Assembly: GCA_050250795.1 (NCBI GenBank)
Contig: JBFWNZ010000055.1
Span: forward strand, 1 to 15,533
Direction: 5' to 3'
DNA length: 15,533 nt
Origin: JBFWNZ01 sp050250795
GTDB taxonomy: Bacteria; Pseudomonadota; Alphaproteobacteria; UBA8366
In this document: positions 6,346-13,680 of the stretch, one piece after another
How positions within the stretch are numbered: the first letter of the stretch is position 1
How the letters are laid out: each line of letters opens with the position of its first letter
The notes under the pieces: model-generated
Database searches by the model: none
What the model was told of the DNA's origin: nothing
The model's input: the letters and a program-made list of their open reading frames with translations, nothing else
Program-made: the position numbers and the translations under genes

Positions 6346-7266
6346 ATGCCGCAGCACGGTTCCAACGCCCCCGCCCTGCCGGTCTGGCGTTCGATGATGT
6401 ATGTGCCGGTCAATGTCGACAAATACGTCGATAAGGCGCACACGCGCGGCGCGGACGCCGTGATCCTCGATCTGGAGGACAGCATCCCCGCCGCCGAGAA
6501 GGATGAGGCCCGCAAGCTGGTGCCGTCCGCGGCCAAGAAGGTCTCGCGCGGCGGCGCCGACGTGGTCGTGCGCATCAACCAGCCGCTGCGGCTGGCGGTG
6601 CGCGACATCGAGGCAGCGGTCGGCCCGGATGTGCTCGCACTGCAACTGCCGAAGATCGACAGCGCCAGCCATATCCGGCTGCTGTCGGACCTCGTTGCGG
6701 AGTTGGAGATCGAGCGCGGCATGGTTCCCGGCTCGACCCGCTTCGTGCCGATGATCGAGACCGCGGACGCATTCTTCCGCGCCCAGGAAATCGCGACGGC
6801 CAGCCCGCGCAACGCCTCGGTCGTACTCGGCGGCGAAGACTTTGCCATGGAACTGGGCATGCTGCCCGCGACCGACGCCTATACCTATCCGAAGCAGCAT
6901 GTGCTGATCGCTGCGCGCGCCGCCGGGCTGACGCCGCTGGGCATTCTGGGCACCGTTGCCGATTTCACGGATCACGCCGCCGTTCGCGAGACGATCCGCA
7001 CCTCGCGCCGGTTCGGCTTCGAGGGCGCAAGCTGCATCCATCCGGGCGTCGTGCCGCTGTTGAACGAGGAATTCACGCCGGCGGAGAAGGAAGTCGCCTC
7101 AGCCCGCGGGCTGATCGCCGCCTACAACGAGGCGGTCAAAGCCGGCCGCGCCTCGCTCGTCTACGAAGGCAAGATGATCGACGTGCCGGTGGTACGCCGC
7201 GCCCAGAACCTGATCGACCGCTACGAAGCCATCCGGGCGCGACAGGCCGCCGCCGCCATGGGCTGA
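6346..7266 (+). CDS. HpcH/HpaI aldolase-family CoA-ester lyase (CitE-like)
   Basis: This family cleaves or forms beta-hydroxyacyl-CoA esters (malyl-CoA, methylmalyl-CoA, citramalyl-CoA, citryl-CoA) in a Mg2+-dependent TIM barrel. The 306-residue protein has RSMMYVPVNVDKYVDKA (15-31), AVILDLEDSIPAAEKDEAR (38-56), R77 in VVRIN (CoA/substrate side), LPKIDS (101-106), metal ligand E138 in FVPMIETADAF, metal ligand D165 in LGGEDFAMELG, and the C-terminal block GFEGASCIHPGVVPLLNEEF. The ATG at 6346 is preceded by AGAGGAG about 8 bases away; in-frame codons back to 6316 overlap the previous gene and give no family sequence. It is the second gene of the CoA-transferase operon and converges on the TAXI receptor gene with only 5 bases between the stops. 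Citramalyl- or malyl-CoA lyase activity is a reasonable guess from the pairing. Confidence 0.9.
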   Translation: MPQHGSNAPALPVWRSMMYVPVNVDKYVDKAHTRGADAVILDLEDSIPAAEKDEARKLVPSAAKKVSRGGADVVVRINQPLRLAVRDIEAAVGPDVLALQLPKIDSASHIRLLSDLVAELEIERGMVPGSTRFVPMIETADAFFRAQEIATASPRNASVVLGGEDFAMELGMLPATDAYTYPKQHVLIAARAAGLTPLGILGTVADFTDHAAVRETIRTSRRFGFEGASCIHPGVVPLLNEEFTPAEKEVASARGLIAAYNEAVKAGRASLVYEGKMIDVPVVRRAQNLIDRYEAIRARQAAAAMG

Positions 7267-7288
7267 CGCCCCTACTGTATCTGGGGCG
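7267..7288. other. Hairpin at the convergent gene ends
   Basis: CGCCCC (7267-7272) and GGGGCG (7283-7288) can form a 6-base-pair stem around the stop codon of the minus-strand TAXI gene. It has no T tract on either side. It may weakly separate the two converging transcripts, but could be chance. Confidence 0.3.
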
Positions 7289-8336
7289 CCGCAGGGGATT
7301 CTGCCGTCGTTTCGGCAGCCTCCTCTGCGAACAGCCCGGCCTCGCGGTAGAAACGTTCCGCACCCGCATGCAGCGGGATGGCCACACCGTCCAGGGCCGT
7401 CGCCAAAGTGATGTTCTGGGCAAGCGGATGCGCAGAATTGAGCACGCGCCGCGCGGTCTGGCTGACAAACAGGGCCTTCGCGATGTCATGGACGAGGGTG
7501 GCCGGAATATCGGCCCGCGTAATCCACAGTGCGCTGGCTGCGACGGTTTCGACATTGTCCGGGTTGCCGGCATAGGTTCCGCCGGGAATCCTCGCAGGCA
7601 TGTAATAGGGCGCTTCCTTCAGAACCGCTTCGCGCATCTTGCCGTCGACCGGCAGCAGCCGACCGCCCGGACTGCGGGCAAGTTCGGTCAGTGAGAGGAG
7701 CGGAACTCCCCCCACCTCGACCAAGGCGTCGGCCTTGCCGTCGCGAAGCATGTCGAGCGCCGACCGCTCCTGTACGGAAAGCGCCTTGTATCCGGATTTC
7801 TCGGACAGCCCATAGGCCTTAAAGACCATCTGAATACCGGCAAAGCTGCCCGCTTCCGGCGACCCCATGGCAACCCGCTTGCCTTTGAGGCCGCGGATAT
7901 CCGTCGCTGCCACGGTGGTCGCCGCGAAAACCTGCATCGGTTCCGGATAGAGGCTCGCGATGATCCGCAGATTGGTCAGTGGCTTCTGGCCCTTGAAAGG
8001 GCCGGTCCCGCTATGCGCCCAATAGGCTACATCCGATTGCACGAAGGCCGACTCGATACGCCCTTCGGCCACCGCCTTGGCATTGGCGACCGACCCCTCG
8101 GCCGACTGGCTGATCGCCAGCAAGCCCGGCACCCCGCAATTCCCGCCACGCTCGCAAGCCTGCGCACCGGGCGGGTTCGATATGACCTGCGCAATCGTGC
8201 CGGAGATCGGGAAATAAGCCCCCCCCGGCGGCCCGCTCGCAATGCGGAAGAATGTGCTGTCCTGAGCGTTGCCGGCACCCGGACCGAGCGCGAGAAACGT
8301 CGCGACCAGCGCGCCCAGAGGGCGGCCAGTGTTCAT
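7272..8336 (-). CDS. TAXI-family TRAP transporter solute-binding receptor
   Basis: TAXI proteins are periplasmic receptors that hand small organic acids to a TRAP-type membrane permease. The 354-residue protein starts with a Sec signal peptide (MNTGRPLGALVATFLALG, probable cleavage after GNA at residue 24). It continues with FRIASGPPGGAYFPISGTIAQVI, the family's N-terminal ligand-loop signature, and IESAFVQSDVAYWAHSG. Next come the hinge-region MQVFAATTVAATDIRGLKGKRVAMG and SALDMLRDGKADALVEVGG. A cysteine pair around QACERGGNCGVP (about 60-70) may form a disulfide. The C-terminus is an alanine- and glutamate-rich tail. No TRAP membrane subunit lies in the window, so the receptor is an orphan here. 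It lies 95 bases downstream of soxG on the same strand, which makes uptake of a sarcosine- or methylamine-related compound conceivable. The ATG at 8336 is chosen for the signal peptide. Confidence 0.9.
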   Translation of the reverse strand: MNTGRPLGALVATFLALGPGAGNAQDSTFFRIASGPPGGAYFPISGTIAQVISNPPGAQACERGGNCGVPGLLAISQSAEGSVANAKAVAEGRIESAFVQSDVAYWAHSGTGPFKGQKPLTNLRIIASLYPEPMQVFAATTVAATDIRGLKGKRVAMGSPEAGSFAGIQMVFKAYGLSEKSGYKALSVQERSALDMLRDGKADALVEVGGVPLLSLTELARSPGGRLLPVDGKMREAVLKEAPYYMPARIPGGTYAGNPDNVETVAASALWITRADIPATLVHDIAKALFVSQTARRVLNSAHPLAQNITLATALDGVAIPLHAGAERFYREAGLFAEEAAETTAESPAAPQIQ

Positions 8337-8410
8337 GCTTGCATATCCATCATCCTTAATACTTCGCGCTGCACAGGCTTTGGTGCAAGTCCTTCGCAGC
8401 AAAGAATTCC

Positions 8411-8429
8411 GCGCGACACGGTGTCGCGC
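8411..8429 (-). repeat. Perfect 9-base inverted repeat between soxG and the TAXI gene
   Basis: GCGCGACAC (8411-8419), one base, then GTGTCGCGC (8421-8429) is a perfect inverted repeat only 2 bases past the soxG stop. As RNA it would form a stable short hairpin, but on the minus strand it is followed by GGAATTCTTTGC, a poor T tract. It may be a weak end of the sox operon or an operator for the TAXI gene. Confidence 0.5.
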
Positions 8430-8431
8430 TG

Positions 8432-8983
8432 CTATCCCGATGCTGCACTGCGAAGCCAACGCCAGAGATAGTCCGCGTAAGACCGGGCGACATAGACGTC
8501 GAACACGATCGTGCCCGCGTCCCCGATCCCGTGCAGCAGCACGTCGGCCTTCCCGAGAAGGGTCCGCCCCACGCCGGAAAATACGCGGGGATGAAGGTCG
8601 AGGCTGCAACCGGCCGCCAGGATGTCCGGCACCCGCGTGCCGGACATCCGGATCGCCGCGAAAGCATCGCTTACATCCACGACCGCGGCATGCAGGCCCG
8701 CCAATGACCGGGAAAGCGCCTCGGACGGCATATCGGCCGCCACGACCAACCATTCATCCGGTGCCAGCCACAGAACGGTCGCGGAAGCACCGATCGCGGC
8801 GGTGTTCGGCGTCACCGGCGGCGGAACCCCAAGCGCCGCAGCCGTTCCCGCCAGAAACGTCTCGTCGGGCGCACCGCGCAACAGAAGCATCGATCCTTCG
8901 GAACCGGGCTCCATGCGGAACCCCTCGCCGCGGAGGGCCGCAACATGCGCCAGCGCACCGCGACGGACCGGTCCTTCAGCCAT
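8432..8983 (-). CDS. soxG: Sarcosine oxidase gamma subunit
   Basis: SoxG is the small non-catalytic subunit of heterotetrameric sarcosine oxidase and resembles part of a T-protein/YgfZ fold. The product, 183 residues from the chosen start, contains WLAPDEWLVVA (APDEWL is a strong family mark), AVVDVSDAFAAIRMSGTRVPDILAAGCSLDL (in two parts: the VDVSDA segment and the GCSLDLHPRVF segment) and the C-terminal FDVYVARSYADYLWRWL. The ATG at 8983 overlaps the soxA stop by 8 bases and gives MAEGPVRRG, a plausible family start; an ATG at 9004 is also in frame but would overlap soxA by 29 bases. It is the last gene of soxBDAG. The assignment rests on both sequence and the position after soxA. Confidence 0.9.
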   Translation of the reverse strand: MAEGPVRRGALAHVAALRGEGFRMEPGSEGSMLLLRGAPDETFLAGTAAALGVPPPVTPNTAAIGASATVLWLAPDEWLVVAADMPSEALSRSLAGLHAAVVDVSDAFAAIRMSGTRVPDILAAGCSLDLHPRVFSGVGRTLLGKADVLLHGIGDAGTIVFDVYVARSYADYLWRWLRSAASG

Positions 8984-11900
8984 CGGCCCGCCCTTCCGCT
9001 GCATCGAGAAATGCCGGCGCCGTCACCAGCACGGGCACCGCACCGGACGCCATGGCCGCATACAGGCGCTCGCCATGCCTGGCACGCCCGCCGGCCACCA
9101 GCGCCAGCGCGATGGAGCGGCCGAGATTGACGCTGTAGTAGCTCGACGTCACATGGCCGAGCATGACCGCGGGCGGCAGGACGGCCTCCTCCGCCACGAT
9201 CTGCGTTCCCTCCGGAAGCACAAGAGCCGGATCCTCGGTCAGCAGGCCGACAAGCTGCTTGCGATCCGGACGCAGCATTTCGGGCCGCGCAAGGGCGCGC
9301 CGGCCGATGAAGTCGCCCTTCGCCTTCGCCAGCATCCGCTCGAACCCGAGGTCGAGCGGCGTGACGCTGCCATCCGTCTCCTGGCCGACGATGACGAAGC
9401 CCTTCTCGGCCCGCAGCACATGCATCGCCTCGGTGCCGTAAGGCACGATGCCGTGGGACCGCCCGGCACGCAGGCAGGCATCCCAGAGCGCCCGGCCATA
9501 TCCGGCGGGCACATAAATCTCGAAGCCCGCTGCACCGCTGAAGCTCACGCTTTGGACCCTGGCGTCGATGCCGGCGACCTGCGCATCGCGCGTCCGCATC
9601 GGCGGGAAGGTGCCGGCCGGCAGGTCCGGCGCGAGCGCGGCGAGCAGGGCCGGCGCATTGGGACCGCAGAGACTGACGGCCGCAAACTGCTCGGTCACGG
9701 AGGATGCATAGACGCGCAAATCCGGCCATTCCGTCTGAAGCCATTCCTCGATCCAGGCCAGGACAGCAGCCGCATTGCCCGTGGTCGTGGTCATGAAGAA
9801 ACGGTCTTCGCCCAGGCGGGCGGTGACGCCGTCATCCTTCACCATGCCGTTGTCGTCGAGCATCAAGCCGTAGCGGCAATGCCCGACCGGCAGGTTCGAC
9901 CAGTTGTTGATGTAGAGGCGGTCGAGAAACCGTGCCGCATCGGGCCCGCGAATGTCGATCTTGCCGAGGGTCGAGATGTCGAGGATGCCGACCGCCCGGC
10001 GCGCCGCGCGGCATTCGCGATCCACGGCCTCGCGCATCGTCTCGCCGGCGTCCGGATAGTACCAGGGCCGTCGCCACTGCCCCACCGTCTCGAACCGGGC
10101 ACCCTGCGCCTCGTGCCAGTCCTGCATCGGCGTATGGCGGACCGGATCGAACAAGTCGCCGCGGTTCCGGCCCGCGATGGCGCCGAACGTGACCGGCGTA
10201 TAGGGCGGCCGGAAGGTCGTCGTGCCGACCGCCGGCACGGTGGTACCAAGCGCATCCGCCAGGATCTCCAACGCCGCGATATTGCCGGTCTTGCCCTGGT
10301 CGGTGCCCATGCCAACCGTCGTGTAGCGCTTCACATGCTCGACCGAGCGATACCCCTCGCGCACCGCCAGCCGCAGATCGGCGGCCGTCACATCGGTCTG
10401 GAAGTCGATGAAGACCTTGCGTCCGCGCCGGTTCGGCACGATGCGCAGCGGCCGGGCCGGCTGCTCGATCGGTTCGCGCACCGGAGGAGATTTCGCGGAC
10501 CCGCCGGAAAAGCCCGCCGCGGCAGCAGCTTCCGCGCCCGCACGCGCACCCTCTGCGAGGCATCCGATCAGGGTCGAAACGCCATTCACGCCGCCCACCG
10601 GACGCACAATCTCCGGCCCGGTGCCGGGCACGAAGATCCCCGTTTCCTCTCGCCATTCGAGACTGCCGCGCGCCTGGGAAAACAGGTGCACGGCCGGCTG
10701 CCAGCCGCCGGACATGGCGATCAGGTCGCAATCCAGATGCCGCATCGGCCCCTGCCAGCCGCGGCCGTCCGGGCTGAGACGCCGTACGGCGGCGCTGCGC
10801 ACGCGCCGGGCACCGCCCGTGCGGGCGACGGCATAGCCCTGGAGCACGGGAATGCCGGCCTCGCGCACCCGCCGGGGCAGGTCGCCTTCGACAGAAGGGC
10901 GCAGATCGATGACGCCCTCGACCTCCGCGCCGGCAGCGACCAGATCGAGCGCGGCAGCATAGGCGCCGTCATTGTTGGTGACGACCAGGGCCCGGCGCCC
11001 GGCCAGCACGCCGAAACGGTTGAGATAGGTCCGCACGGCCCCGGCCAGCATGATCCCCGGCCGGTCGTTACCGGCGAAGGCAAGCGGCCGTTCCAATGCG
11101 CCCGTGGCCAGGATCGTCCGGCCGGCGCGCAGCTTCCACAGCCGCTGCCGCGGGTGCCCCGCCCGGCTTGCCGGCGGCAGATGGTCGGACAGCCGCTCCA
11201 GCATGCCCACGAAACCGTGGTCATAGAGGCCGAACACCGTCGTCCGGGTCAGCACCCGCACCTCGGGCATCGACGCCAGTTCCGCCAGCGCAGCCGCAAC
11301 CCACGCCGCCGCCGGCCGGCCGTCGATGCTGCATCCCGTGGGACCGCCGCCATCCGGTTCGGAAAGCAGGCTTCCGCCCGCCAGCGCATCCTGCTCGGCC
11401 AGGATGACGCGCGCCCCGGTCCGCGCCGCGGACAAGGCGGCAGCCAGTCCGGAGGGCCCTGCGCCGACCACCAGCACGTCGCAATGCGCGTGGCGATGGT
11501 CATAGACCTCCGGATCGGGCACCGACGGCGCCCGTCCCAGCCCGGCGAGGCGCCGGATGAGGGTCTCGTAGCGCGGCCAGAACGCGGGCGGCCACATGAA
11601 GGTCTTGTAATAGAAACCGGCCGGCAGCAAGGGCGACAGGAGGCTGTTGACCGCAGCCAGATCGAACCGCAGGGAAGGCCAGCGGTTCTGGCTTGCCGCC
11701 ACCAGCCCCTCATAGAGCTCGACGGCCGTCGCCCGCAGATTGGGCTCGGTCAGCGCGCCTTCGCCGAGTTGCACCAGGGCATTCGGTTCCTCGACACCGG
11801 CGCTGAGAATGCCGCGCGGACGGTGATACTTGAAGCTGCGCCCGACCAGATGAACGCCGTTGGCCAACAGGGCGGAGGCCAGCGTATCGCCCGGATGGCC

Positions 11901-11984
11901 GGCATAGTCGCGACCATCGAACCGGAAGGACAGGGTGCGGTCACGGTCGATGCGCCCGCCCGCTTCGGTCCGGAACGCGGTCAT
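8976..11984 (-). CDS. soxA: Sarcosine oxidase alpha subunit
   Basis: SoxA is the large subunit of the heterotetrameric enzyme that oxidises sarcosine to glycine, making H2O2 and, with tetrahydrofolate, 5,10-methylene-THF. The 1002-residue length is typical. The N-terminal ferredoxin-like fold without cluster cysteines (about 15-100) contains HPGDTLASALLANGVHLVGRSFKYHRPRG (as separate motifs PGDTLASALL and SFKYHRPRG). The dinucleotide fold starts at VLVVGAGPSGLAAA (170-183). A middle segment, KVFIDFQTDVTAADLRLA to GMGTDQGKTGN, is the Cys-poor SoxA A3 region. The C-terminal half is a glycine-cleavage T-protein-like folate domain (VGILDISTLGKIDIRGPDA, then SGAAGFEIYVPA and GLLTEDPALVLPEG). Its ATG overlaps the soxD stop by 4 bases (ATGA) and its end overlaps soxG, so the four genes are translationally coupled. 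Confidence 0.97.
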   Translation of the reverse strand: MTAFRTEAGGRIDRDRTLSFRFDGRDYAGHPGDTLASALLANGVHLVGRSFKYHRPRGILSAGVEEPNALVQLGEGALTEPNLRATAVELYEGLVAASQNRWPSLRFDLAAVNSLLSPLLPAGFYYKTFMWPPAFWPRYETLIRRLAGLGRAPSVPDPEVYDHRHAHCDVLVVGAGPSGLAAALSAARTGARVILAEQDALAGGSLLSEPDGGGPTGCSIDGRPAAAWVAAALAELASMPEVRVLTRTTVFGLYDHGFVGMLERLSDHLPPASRAGHPRQRLWKLRAGRTILATGALERPLAFAGNDRPGIMLAGAVRTYLNRFGVLAGRRALVVTNNDGAYAAALDLVAAGAEVEGVIDLRPSVEGDLPRRVREAGIPVLQGYAVARTGGARRVRSAAVRRLSPDGRGWQGPMRHLDCDLIAMSGGWQPAVHLFSQARGSLEWREETGIFVPGTGPEIVRPVGGVNGVSTLIGCLAEGARAGAEAAAAAGFSGGSAKSPPVREPIEQPARPLRIVPNRRGRKVFIDFQTDVTAADLRLAVREGYRSVEHVKRYTTVGMGTDQGKTGNIAALEILADALGTTVPAVGTTTFRPPYTPVTFGAIAGRNRGDLFDPVRHTPMQDWHEAQGARFETVGQWRRPWYYPDAGETMREAVDRECRAARRAVGILDISTLGKIDIRGPDAARFLDRLYINNWSNLPVGHCRYGLMLDDNGMVKDDGVTARLGEDRFFMTTTTGNAAAVLAWIEEWLQTEWPDLRVYASSVTEQFAAVSLCGPNAPALLAALAPDLPAGTFPPMRTRDAQVAGIDARVQSVSFSGAAGFEIYVPAGYGRALWDACLRAGRSHGIVPYGTEAMHVLRAEKGFVIVGQETDGSVTPLDLGFERMLAKAKGDFIGRRALARPEMLRPDRKQLVGLLTEDPALVLPEGTQIVAEEAVLPPAVMLGHVTSSYYSVNLGRSIALALVAGGRARHGERLYAAMASGAVPVLVTAPAFLDAAEGRADG

Positions 11985-12277
11985 CGGCCGCCTCGTCCCT
12001 TGGGCACCTGAGCCGGCGCAGCCTCACCCATCCGGTAGGTCGCAATCACCCGATCCGAGACCGTGTCGCGAACCAGGTTGAACCAGCGCCGGCAGCCATG
12101 CGCATGCCACCAGCGCTCGCGATGTTCGCCCTTGGGGTTGCCCCGCATGAACAGGTACTCGGCCCAGGCCGCGTCGTCGGCGGCGTCCGGGTCGGGCCGG
12201 GCGACATGCGCCTCGCCGCCGTAATGGAACTCGCCGACATCGCGTTCGCCGCACCAGGGGCAGGGGATCCGAAGCAT
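11981..12277 (-). CDS. soxD: Sarcosine oxidase delta subunit (zinc-binding)
   Basis: SoxD is the small zinc-containing subunit that stabilises the sarcosine oxidase tetramer. The 98-residue protein begins MLRIPCPWCGERDVGEFHYGG, with zinc-ligand cysteines C6 and C9. It continues through WAEYLFMRGNPKG to ERWWHAHGCRRWF, which carries the remaining ligands (a His at 58 or 60 and C62). Length and motif spacing fit the family. ATG 12277 is chosen because it gives the conserved N-terminus; the open frame upstream to 12334 overlaps soxB. It starts 13 bases after the soxB stop and overlaps soxA by 4 bases. Confidence 0.96.
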   Translation of the reverse strand: MLRIPCPWCGERDVGEFHYGGEAHVARPDPDAADDAAWAEYLFMRGNPKGEHRERWWHAHGCRRWFNLVRDTVSDRVIATYRMGEAAPAQVPKGRGGR

Positions 12278-12290
12278 CGCAGCCGTCCCG

Positions 12291-13541
12291 TCAATGCGCC
12301 ACGGCCGCGGCCGCGTGCTCGTCGACCAGCGCACCGCGCGCGAAGCGGTCGAGCGAGAAGGGCGCGTTCAGCGGATGCGGGGCGTCATGCGCGATGGTGT
12401 GCGCGAAAACATGCCCCGAGCCGGGCGTCGCCTTGAAGCCGCCGGTGCCCCAGCCGCAGTTGATGTAGAGCCCCTCGACCGGCGTCCGGCCGATGATCGG
12501 GCTGGCATCGGGACAGACATCGACGATGCCGGCCCATTGCCGCATCAGCTTCAGCCGGCTGAAGGACGGGAACAGTTCGACGATGGCCTCGATGCTGGCC
12601 TGGATCACATCGAACCCGCCGCGCTGGGAATAGGAGTTGTAGCTGTCGATCCCGGCCCCGATGACCATTTCGCCCTTGTCCGACTGGCTGACATAGCCAT
12701 GCACCGCTCCGGACATGACGACGCAATGCAGAATGGGCTTCACCGGCTCGGACACCAGCGCCTGCAAGGGGTGGCTCTGGATCGGCAGGCGAATGCCGGC
12801 CATGGCCGCCAGGACACTGGAATGACCGGCCGCGACGAGACCCACCTTGCGCGCCCGGATCGTGCCGCGTGTCGTCTCCACGCCCGTCACCCGGCCGCCG
12901 CTGCGCAGGATACCCGCGACCTCGCAATTCTGAACGATGTCGACCCCGCGGGCGTCGGCGGCGCGGGCATAGCCCCAGGCGACCGCGTCGTGCCGCGCAA
13001 CCCCGCCGCGCCGTTGCAGCGACGCGCCGAGCACCGGGTAGCGGGCGGCGGAATCGCAGTTCACCAGCGGACAGAAGGCACGAACGCCGTCCACATCCAG
13101 CATCTCGGAATCGATGCCGTTGAGGCGGTTGGCCTCCACGCGGCGCGCCGTCTCGCGCAGATCGTGCAGGGAGTGCGCGAGGTTCAACACGCCGCGCTGA
13201 CTGAACATCAGGTTGAAGTTCAGTTCCGCCGTCAGCCCTTCCCACAGCTTGAGCGCATGCTCGTAGAGATGCGCGCTGGCGTCCCAGAGATAGTTGGAGC
13301 GCACGATGGTCGTGTTCCGGCCGGTGTTGCCGCCGCCCAGCCAGCCCTTCTCCAGCACCGCGACATTCGCGATGCCGTGCTCCTTCGCGAGGTAGTAGGC
13401 GGTGGCAAGGCCGTGCCCGCCGCCGCCCACGATCACCGCATCGTACTCGGCCTTGGGCTCGGGACTGCGCCAGGCGCGCTGCCAGCCCTCATGGTGGCTC
13501 AGCGCGTTCCGCGCGAGGGAAAGAATGGAATAGCGCTGCAA
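12291..13541 (-). CDS. soxB: Sarcosine oxidase beta subunit (catalytic flavoprotein)
   Basis: SoxB is the amine-oxidising subunit, holding noncovalent FAD and a covalent FMN at the interface with SoxA. The 416-residue protein starts MQRYSILSLARNALSHHEGW, has the FAD fold AVIVGGGGHGLATAYYLAKEHG (in motif form GGGGHG, residues 39-44), ending VAVLEKGWLGGGNTGRN. RRGGVARHDAVAW follows, where H184 is the expected FMN-linked histidine by family comparison. The C-terminal FAD motif is LYINCGWGTGGFKATPGSG. There is no ATG: TTG at 13541 is the likely start because it gives MQRYS, the family N-terminus, and GGAGAG lies 6 bases upstream, whereas the in-frame TTG at 13547 abuts the ribosome site. It is the first gene of soxBDAG. 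Confidence 0.96.
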   Translation of the reverse strand: MQRYSILSLARNALSHHEGWQRAWRSPEPKAEYDAVIVGGGGHGLATAYYLAKEHGIANVAVLEKGWLGGGNTGRNTTIVRSNYLWDASAHLYEHALKLWEGLTAELNFNLMFSQRGVLNLAHSLHDLRETARRVEANRLNGIDSEMLDVDGVRAFCPLVNCDSAARYPVLGASLQRRGGVARHDAVAWGYARAADARGVDIVQNCEVAGILRSGGRVTGVETTRGTIRARKVGLVAAGHSSVLAAMAGIRLPIQSHPLQALVSEPVKPILHCVVMSGAVHGYVSQSDKGEMVIGAGIDSYNSYSQRGGFDVIQASIEAIVELFPSFSRLKLMRQWAGIVDVCPDASPIIGRTPVEGLYINCGWGTGGFKATPGSGHVFAHTIAHDAPHPLNAPFSLDRFARGALVDEHAAAAVAH

Positions 13542-13572
13542 GCCCAACTCTCCGGCCCAACTTCGTCCGCGA

Positions 13573-13601
13573 CGTTAGTGCGCCGGTCTTGCAACCGTCA
13601 A
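13573..13601 (-). promoter_or_regulatory. Probable soxBDAG promoter
   Basis: On the minus strand TTGACG (13601-13596), a 17-base spacer and CTAACG (13578-13573) fit the alphaproteobacterial housekeeping pattern, with a good -35 and a weak -10. The predicted start is about 25 bases before the soxB TTG, leaving room for the GGAGAG ribosome site. It lies in the divergent gap with the plus-strand gene at 13681. Confidence 0.45.
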
Positions 13602-13614
13602 CGCAAGGCGGCCT

Positions 13615-13650
13615 TTGCGGCGGCCGCCGACCGCCGCATACTAGCGGCGG
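13615..13650 (+). promoter_or_regulatory. Candidate promoter and overlapping inverted repeat for the gene at 13681
   Basis: TTGCGG (13615-13620), 16 bases and CATACT (13637-13642) form a weak promoter. An inverted repeat, CCGCCGC (13631-13637) and GCGGCGG (13644-13650), brackets the -10 box with only ATACTA between its arms. That position would suit a repressor. GC-rich DNA produces such repeats by chance, so confidence is limited. Confidence 0.35.
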
Positions 13651-13680
13651 AATAAAAACGACACCGCAAGGGAGAGGCCC

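Noticed and set aside
8622..12011. 1129-codon plus-strand open frame opposite soxA and soxG
   Set aside because: It is antisense to unmistakable sarcosine oxidase genes and its predicted protein is low-complexity and motif-free.
12294..13655. 453-codon plus-strand open frame opposite soxB
   Set aside because: It mirrors a confident soxB gene and has no recognisable domain or ribosome site.
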